From the NCBI GenBank assembly GCA_001839685.1, contig MLAK01000777.1:1-33808 (forward strand): DNA of 33,808 bases, in the 5' to 3' direction. Below, piece by piece: positions 27,850 to 33,808 of this stretch (its first letter is position 1; the number at the start of each line of letters is the position of its first letter). The notes beneath the pieces were generated by a model. The model was given only the letters and a program-made list of their open reading frames with translations, was not told where the DNA came from and searched no databases. The position numbers and the translations under genes were made by a program. Source of the DNA: Tritrichomonas foetus (Eukaryota; Parabasalia; Tritrichomonadida; Tritrichomonadidae).

Positions 27850-28866
27850 TCACCAGTGCTCGATAGGCTTCCTCCGCTTCATGTTCAGGCTTGTTGTTGC
27901 TGAAATTGGGAGAATCGCGCTCTTAAATAAGGGGCTCTTCTTGGCTTCCTTTGTCAGAGTAAATCTTTCCTCACTGGGAGGATGAAGTCTTGGCAATGAT
28001 GAATTTGAAATTTTCATGTTTGTTTTTGGGAAGGTCGACTTGAAGTAGTTACTGCATAAGATTTCTCTCATTGTCGGCCTCTCCAGTGGATTGTACCTCA
28101 GCATTTGAATAATCATTGCCATTAAATCGTGGTCGAAATATTTGCTCTTGTAGTATGCAACATTATTCAATGAATCGATGTTGCAGATATCGTTTAACTT
28201 TTCCTCATCCCAAAACCTCAGCTGCTCCTCTGTAAATGGCACTTTTCCTGTCAATAATTCGAATAGGGTCACGCCAAGGGCGAAAATATCGGCCATGAAG
28301 GGGTCATAAACTTCGCTACGGAAAATTTCTGGTGCGCAGTAGAAAGGAGAACCACAGGCTTGGTCGACGAGTGGCTGAAAAGATGCGAATCCGAAATCAC
28401 CCAAAATTGCATGATTTCCTTGGTTGACAAAAATGTTAGCGGGTTTCAAATCTCTGTGCGCGATTTTTTGGGTATGACAGTAATTCAATCCATCAACAAT
28501 ATTTTTGACAAGGCAATGAGTTAAGGGTGGTGGAATGTTTAACCCAATGAATTTCTGGAGTGTTCCACCATGGCAATAGTCAAGAATGAGGACAAGTCTG
28601 TCCAAAAAAATAAAATAATCATAAAACTTGATCACGTTTGGATGATCAAGCGAAAATAAAGCTGCAAGCTCAGGATCATGAATTCCTTCTTCACTAATCA
28701 ACGACTCGTCAAGTTCTGTCATTTTTGCTGCAAATCGGCGATTATATTTTGTCGAATGAACTTCAAAAACCGAGGAAAACATTCCATTCCCCACAAACTT
28801 AAGAAATTGATATTCATTGATTTGGAACGGGAGTTTTTCGATGAGGTCTTGTGTTGTTTCGTCCAT
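27850..28866 (-). CDS. Serine/threonine protein kinase
   Basis: The protein has 338 residues from the ATG whose first base is 28866; the frame continues upstream without a good ATG. The kinase domain spans ~residues 15-270. The glycine loop is GNGMFSSV (~25), the ATP lysine is in FAAKMTELD (~47), the catalytic loop is HRDLKPANIF (~135), the magnesium loop is DFG (~155) and the activation-loop end is GSPFYCAPEI. All key residues are present, so it should be active. The KPAN catalytic loop indicates Ser/Thr specificity. The sequence best fits the CAMK/ULK-like kinases common in trichomonads, but the subfamily is uncertain. The ~65-residue tail has no recognised domain. It lies inside the arms of the inverted repeat. 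Confidence 0.9.
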   Translation of the reverse strand: MDETTQDLIEKLPFQINEYQFLKFVGNGMFSSVFEVHSTKYNRRFAAKMTELDESLISEEGIHDPELAALFSLDHPNVIKFYDYFIFLDRLVLILDYCHGGTLQKFIGLNIPPPLTHCLVKNIVDGLNYCHTQKIAHRDLKPANIFVNQGNHAILGDFGFASFQPLVDQACGSPFYCAPEIFRSEVYDPFMADIFALGVTLFELLTGKVPFTEEQLRFWDEEKLNDICNIDSLNNVAYYKSKYFDHDLMAMIIQMLRYNPLERPTMREILCSNYFKSTFPKTNMKISNSSLPRLHPPSEERFTLTKEAKKSPLFKSAILPISATTSLNMKRRKPIEHW

Positions 28867-30359
28867 ATCTTTCTGTGTTTGTTTGTGAATGTTTTTCAAG
28901 GGAAGAAGTAAATTGTGTGTGCAAATCACAAAAATTGAAGTAATGATTTCAAAAAGTCTGATGATTAGGAGTATTTTAGAGATTTTTTCACGTTTAATTG
29001 AATATTGAGTATTGATATAATCGATTTTTTCTGAGACATTTCAATTATTTCTGAACATGTCTTTTTCATCAATTGGGTGAATTTTTTTTTGTAGAGGTAG
29101 TTTTTTTTATTAATATTTTCCCCTATCATAAATATAAAAGGAAAGGACCAAGGACAATGACTTTTATATTTTTGTTCAAATTCTGAATAAAATAATTTAA
29201 TATTCAAAGCCTAAAAAATTGAATTAAATGATTTTTATATTTCAAGTTCCAGAATAACATGTTTTTCCTTAATGATAATTTTTGATTTGATGAATAAATA
29301 GAACTCAATTCAGGAAAAAAGGGATTTTAGGTAAAGTTTATGTTTCAATTTTGAATGAATACTTTAATCAATAAGTTCATTCAACCTGATCATAATTCAA
29401 TTATATAATTTCTCAATTTTTAATGATGATACAAAAAGTTGATTAAAATGATAGTTGGAAACCGTTATTCGTTATGTAAGCAACAAAATTTATTGATGTA
29501 ATATCGATTTGGTTATATTTCTTCGATTGTTTAGCGATCGAAATCACGAATGTTGGTAATTTTTCTTCACAATTTTTTGAGAGCAGCAAATAAGGTGATT
29601 GAATGCACACAATTTAATTACGATGAGTCCGAAATTCTCCTGATTGAGGAAAATTCGATTCCAAAATAACTGTGAAAATTAAAATAACAAGTATATCTCA
29701 ATTAATATACCTTATTAATATATCAAATCAACTTCATATTCCTCCAGATATGTTGTAAATTTGCCATTCAATCACGTTTATTCAAATGAGTTTAGTAAAC
29801 GGTTTATAGTTTCATGATTACGAATCTTTTTATGATCAACTGTAACATAAACACTTTTCATTGCCAATTGTTCTTGATATCTCTGCCTGAAAATAATTGC
29901 ATCGACACAGAACTCCCCATCACATAAATTTTTCTTTAGAAATGTTTTTTATATTAGTGAACTTTTTCTAAAAGATTTTCACACATGACTCAATTCATCA
30001 AATATTATAAAAATACATGAAACTTTGACTCATGATTATTTTTTTATCCGGATACCCAATTTTGGGTATTGAGAGTCATCTTTATTTATCATGATCTTTC
30101 AATTTTTGATGTTTGTCCAGAGGTTTTCGTATATCATAAATTTTCTTTGAAAATATAATATTTTCTTTAGAAATATTTCAATGCCAATATACCTTTTCTA
30201 ATAAATTTTCAAAGATGTCTCAGTTTGTCCATTATTGTCTGGGAAACTCTGGTTTTGTCAATGAACGAACAACAGGCAAAATGCCATTAGTTCCCCAATG
30301 ACATTTGATGTAAAAAATTCAAAAAAAAATTCAAAAAAATTCAAAAAAAAAATGAAATA
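28867..30359. other. Divergent spacer with decayed repeats
   Basis: This 1.5-kb AT-rich stretch lies between the divergent kinase and membrane-protein genes. It includes a degenerate direct repeat (about 29930-30010 against 30163-30240) and a GC-cored palindrome ATACCCAA/TTGGGTAT at 30052-30069. No gene is recognised. An ATGAAATAA mini-frame (30352-30360) overlaps the start of the next gene by one base. Confidence 0.5.
29930..30240. repeat. Diverged direct duplication in the spacer
   Basis: Two segments of about 75-80 bp share blocks such as TTTAGAAAT, CTTTTTCTAA/CTTTTCTAAT, ATTTTCA and the A(T)G-x-CTCA text, at about 29936-30010 and 30168-30240. The spacing is about 230 bp. This appears to be an old tandem duplication of non-coding sequence. 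Confidence 0.4.
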
Positions 30360-31562
30360 ATGTTTTTCTTCTTATTTTACTTTTTTCCTGGTTCAAAATC
30401 ACTTATATCCAAAAACAATTGTCACTTAGGCCCATTGTACGATCACTGCTCTTCATTATCCGAAACTTTTGACGGCAAAGATGTCACATATCAATCGCAT
30501 GTGTTCACTGCCACCCCTGGAATAGCCGTCTCGTTTGTCAATTGCAAGTTTATTAATCACAATTTGTTTGGGGTGGAATACGGCCTGTTTTATTCCTTTA
30601 GTGCGAATATCAAAGCCGATTTCACACTTTGCTCTTTTATTGACAATACCGTGACAAGCACTAAAGTTCCTCTAATACTCGCCAGTGACAATTTATATGA
30701 CTACGAGTCATCTATCTCGAAAGGGGTTTGTAATATAGCTTTTTGTAAATTCACAGGAAATTTGGTCCATTACCCCGGGCTATTACGGATATGTACTTCA
30801 AATGTTACCATTCATTCTTCTGTTTTCGAGAATAGTGGAAAATCATCAATTATTGGATTAAGACCAAAGAATGTTGTTTCCGTAGATAGCCCAAATGCTT
30901 TCTCACGATGCAATATTTCGCATTGTACTTTTCGTAACTCTTACGAATTTCTTCAACATTCAGTCCTCTCACTTCATGTCAACAGATTAATGCATATTGA
31001 AAAATGCTCTTTCATTAATTGTGGGACAGAATCGACAAATTCGATTACTGTTTCAGACAGTAATGATTTTGCATCGAAACGTATCATTAAAGATTGCTGC
31101 TTTCTTGACCGTTTTCCTGGAAAGATTCATATTTCTATAAATTGTCCTGTATATCTTCTTGGAAGAATTATTTTTAGTTCGTCCAAGAAGAAAATGACAG
31201 ATTACTTTAAACATACAAGTACCCTAATCATTACAGAAGCTGAAATTCTATATGAACAATCAACTTGCACTGTTATCCCGAAAACATTTACTGAAGAGTT
31301 TGTTGTTGATAATGCAAATGATGCAAATTCGCCTGATTCAGATACATTCAAACTTATTCGAGTTGTTGTTATTTTTGCAAGCGTTGGAATGCTAATCATA
31401 TTGGCTATCGTAATAATTGCATTTGTTTTTCTCAATAATATCATCGTTTCATCATCAAATGGGAATAATTTCATCACAATAGAAGAAGTTTTTATGAACC
31501 AACAAATTAGTTCACCAACTCCAATTTCTGATCATGAAAGTTCTGATAGTCTTGATGGATGA
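30360..31562 (+). CDS. Type I membrane protein with beta-helix-like ectodomain
   Basis: The protein has 400 residues. A hydrophobic N-terminus (MFFFLFYFFPGS) serves as a signal peptide. Residues ~50-285 are made of short repeating beta-strand units with periodic Cys and Asn: VSFVNCKFINHN, ADFTLCSFIDNT, CNIAFCKFTGN, VTIHSSVFENSG, CNISHCTFRNS, MHIEKCSFINCG and RIIKDCCFLD. The pattern 'x-I-x-x-C-x-F-x-N' is that of right-handed parallel beta-helices, as in the Pmp-like surface proteins of trichomonads. A single transmembrane helix (~340-365, VVVIFASVGMLIILAIVIIA) precedes a cytoplasmic tail of ~35 residues containing FITIEEVF and SSPTPISDHESSD. The role is probably cell-surface contact, but no ligand can be named. 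Confidence 0.75.
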   Translation: MFFFLFYFFPGSKSLISKNNCHLGPLYDHCSSLSETFDGKDVTYQSHVFTATPGIAVSFVNCKFINHNLFGVEYGLFYSFSANIKADFTLCSFIDNTVTSTKVPLILASDNLYDYESSISKGVCNIAFCKFTGNLVHYPGLLRICTSNVTIHSSVFENSGKSSIIGLRPKNVVSVDSPNAFSRCNISHCTFRNSYEFLQHSVLSLHVNRLMHIEKCSFINCGTESTNSITVSDSNDFASKRIIKDCCFLDRFPGKIHISINCPVYLLGRIIFSSSKKKMTDYFKHTSTLIITEAEILYEQSTCTVIPKTFTEEFVVDNANDANSPDSDTFKLIRVVVIFASVGMLIILAIVIIAFVFLNNIIVSSSNGNNFITIEEVFMNQQISSPTPISDHESSDSLDG

Positions 31563-31733
31563 ACTCAAGCAATCAACCACAAAAATGAATATGTTTGATA
31601 AGAGCGAAAAAGATCACATTGAAATCGCGGACCAATATTAATCTAGATGTTTTTAAAAATTATGATAAATTTTTTGGAAAAGAAATTTTCGAATCCCTAC
31701 ATATTATATTTTGTTTTTTTCTCAATCACCCAT

Positions 31734-33808
31734 TTATGACTTTTTGCTATAGTATATCATTGTAATAAAAGCGATAGTCTTGTTTAATAATAAGGAAAGA
31801 TGATTCTATAAAAATCATCTTTTTTCTATGTAATTTTAAAAATTATCATCAAATATCATATCATTTGCAGATGCCAAAATGAACCTCATTACCGCACCAA
31901 TTTCCACAATTGTTAAATATAAATTAAAATCACTTATTTTAACTGCTGTACTCATCAAATGACCCACTGAAAAGGCAAACAAGCAAATGTTGAAGATAAA
32001 TGAGTACCAGAAAAATCTGCTCATTTTGAATCCTTTACTTTTCATTTCATGTGCAATAGAGTATTTTCTATGATTTATGGAAATATCGAGTGGAGTTTTC
32101 GCTTCGAAGAATCTGCATCTTTTTTCCATTTTTTTCTCACATCGTTCATCATCGGTTAAAATATTGATGATTTCAAATGAATTATTTCTACATGCAAAAT
32201 GGAGCGGTGTCTCTTTGGAATAAAAAGTTATTGCATTGATATCAATATCTTTTCGAGCAAGTAAAAGTTTAATGATATCAGGGTTTCTATGAAGAACGGC
32301 AAGATGAAGTGCTGTATAATCATTTCTACTATCAACTTTAAGATTGACATCAATTCGATCACAATTTAATAAATATTTTACATATACTAAATTATTCATT
32401 CTTATTGCTGTATGAAGAACAGAATATTTCCCGTTTAAAAAATTAATATCAAGTGTAGGAATATGCAATAAGATATCCATCATATCAATATGATGACAAC
32501 GAACACTATCAAATAAAAGTGTTGGTGATTTAACATATTTAAGATTGTGAACAAAAAACTCTAAATTATAAAATTCGATTGTTTTTGAGAGGGCCGTATT
32601 TGTGATTAAATTTGAATGATTATCATAAGTTGTGACAGAATTATTGCCAGATTCCTTTCCTGAATGAATGTCAGAATTTAAAATATATTCAATAATGTCT
32701 TGTCGATGAGCTTGAATGGCAATAATTAATTGTTGTACGCCCAAGACAAATTTTTTACTTTCTAGAATGTGAATAATTTCCGAATTTCCACCAAAAACTG
32801 CCGAGTCCAGAGTTTCTTCATCAATTTCAGCTTTTGATAGAATTAAAAATTTGAAAATTTTCACTGATGCAAAAAACGAAGCCCAATTAATTAAACACAT
32901 TTCTTTCCCTCCATTTTTAATCCTCGAATTTATCGAAATATCGGATTTTGCAAGTTTGGTCTGAAACTCATCAATTTTATCATTTTGAATAATATTAAAT
33001 AATTCATCGTTATCTGTATAGGTCACCAAAAAATTTGGATCATTATGAAATGTTGTAAATAACGATTTTTTATCAATTCTATATTTATTTAATGAATCTT
33101 CAAAATGACTCAAAAGTTTTCTATAAAGATGGTTATATTTTGGTCTATTATTTGATGCAATAACTGTAAGGTCAAAAAAGTTAATTGTGGTTTCATTGGA
33201 TGATGGAAAGTTTGTGCTTAAAATCATCTCTTCAACTTTTTCATATGATTCATCATTTAACGCGAATAGTTGCTTTTGTATATCTACAATTTTTTCGATC
33301 CAAGCCTTCTTGGAAAGCAAATATTCACCAAGTTCCATCAGGTCGATTTTTACTTCACATTTCATAAATTTCCTAGGTGAATAATGGTGAATTAATCGAA
33401 ATTCTCTCATCTTGATTCAGAAGTATTTTTACAGGGTTGATTTTAGTAATTAGATTTAATATGTAATGTTGGGTCTTTTTTATGATTTAGAATGATCAAC
33501 GATCCATATATCAATCAGATTAAATCATGTTTCATCAATTATCACAAATTTGAACATGCATTTCATCTACATTGAATATATTTCACAAGAAAATCGCATT
33601 TCCCATTTGCATTATAATAATATTATCCATCAAGATACCAAAATAAAGAATGGTTTATACCTCTGCATAACGACCAAAAGTGAAACTTGATAGTATTCTT
33701 TTTCAAGTTTGGTCTTACATTAAGACTCTTAATTAATGCAGAGATATTCATCATATGATATAAATTACATCATATAATGATAGAAAGAAGAAAACATAAT
33801 GATAGAAA
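31734..33808 (-). repeat. Inverted repeat, right copy (2,075 bp, runs to window end)
   Basis: This is the reverse complement of 25265-27339, ungapped. The repeat is still matching at the last base of the window, so its true outer edge is unknown. It includes a 22-bp tandem repeat (ATGTTTTCTTCTTTCTATCA type) at the extreme end. Confidence 0.95.
31836..33410 (-). CDS. Ankyrin-repeat protein with C-terminal membrane helices, right copy
   Basis: The protein has 524 residues and is identical to the product of 25663-27237: DUF3447-type N-terminal repeats, canonical ankyrin repeats at ~325-430 and two C-terminal membrane helices. It is transcribed in the opposite direction to the left copy. About 400 bp of upstream sequence and 100 bp of downstream sequence are duplicated with it, so both copies probably share promoter and 3' end signals. 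The complete absence of coding change means the duplication is very recent, is maintained by gene conversion, or is an assembly duplicate. Confidence 0.88.
   Translation of the reverse strand: MREFRLIHHYSPRKFMKCEVKIDLMELGEYLLSKKAWIEKIVDIQKQLFALNDESYEKVEEMILSTNFPSSNETTINFFDLTVIASNNRPKYNHLYRKLLSHFEDSLNKYRIDKKSLFTTFHNDPNFLVTYTDNDELFNIIQNDKIDEFQTKLAKSDISINSRIKNGGKEMCLINWASFFASVKIFKFLILSKAEIDEETLDSAVFGGNSEIIHILESKKFVLGVQQLIIAIQAHRQDIIEYILNSDIHSGKESGNNSVTTYDNHSNLITNTALSKTIEFYNLEFFVHNLKYVKSPTLLFDSVRCHHIDMMDILLHIPTLDINFLNGKYSVLHTAIRMNNLVYVKYLLNCDRIDVNLKVDSRNDYTALHLAVLHRNPDIIKLLLARKDIDINAITFYSKETPLHFACRNNSFEIINILTDDERCEKKMEKRCRFFEAKTPLDISINHRKYSIAHEMKSKGFKMSRFFWYSFIFNICLFAFSVGHLMSTAVKISDFNLYLTIVEIGAVMRFILASANDMIFDDNF

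Noticed and set aside
31680..31700. TTCGAATCCC resembling a tRNA B box
   Set aside because: No A box, no acceptor stem and no cloverleaf can be formed around it.
1..33808. CRISPR array, bacterial operon, insertion sequence or provirus
   Set aside because: No regular spacer array, transposase, integrase, reverse transcriptase or capsid-like gene is visible. All recognisable genes are eukaryotic.

Overview
This is an AT-rich eukaryotic window. The best match is a trichomonad parabasalid (Tritrichomonas-like). Supporting signs are three short two-repeat Myb proteins, DUF3447-type ankyrin proteins, compact genes uninterrupted by introns, and two short introns. Both introns have the rigid trichomonad splice signals: GTATGT at the 5' end and ACTAAC fused to the acceptor at the 3' end. 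The species assignment is inference, since no rRNA or marker gene is present.

Layout, left to right. Positions 1-180 hold a strong RNA-type hairpin. Next come a TRAPPC10/11-like trafficking protein (-), an R2R3 Myb (-), 2.8 kb of AT-rich spacer with one possible gene relic, and a second R2R3 Myb (+). Positions 7360-8060 are an unusual RNA island: two tandem introns each carrying box C/D snoRNA-like motifs, then a 164-nt foldback with a relatively GC-rich core. Then follow a small PX-domain protein (+), a small lysine-rich protein with a signal peptide (+), a doublecortin-like/P-loop NTPase fusion (-), a WDR82/Swd2 WD40 protein (-), an AGFG-like Arf-GAP (+), a third R2R3 Myb (+), a PP2A B55 regulatory subunit (+), an ARM-like helical protein (+), and a very long Lys/Ser/Asp-rich protein with about ten repeats of an acidic-hydrophobic motif (-).

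The right end is a segmental duplication. An ankyrin/transmembrane gene occurs twice, apparently identical, in a 2,075-bp inverted repeat (25265-27339 and 31734-33808). The repeat encloses a Ser/Thr kinase (-) and a type I membrane protein with a beta-helix-like ectodomain (+). The left copy is bracketed by poly(A) runs plus a 79-bp direct repeat, and an N base sits at the junction. This could be a real insertion/duplication or an assembly join. The right copy runs off the end of the window.

The genes do not form an operon or pathway. Themes are chromatin and transcription (three Mybs, WDR82), membrane traffic (TRAPPC-like, Arf-GAP, PX), phosphorylation signalling (PP2A-B, kinase) and surface or scaffold proteins (ankyrin, beta-helix). 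The main candidate for something undescribed is the apparently non-coding, spliced snoRNA host at about 7360-7800 together with the adjacent long hairpin.
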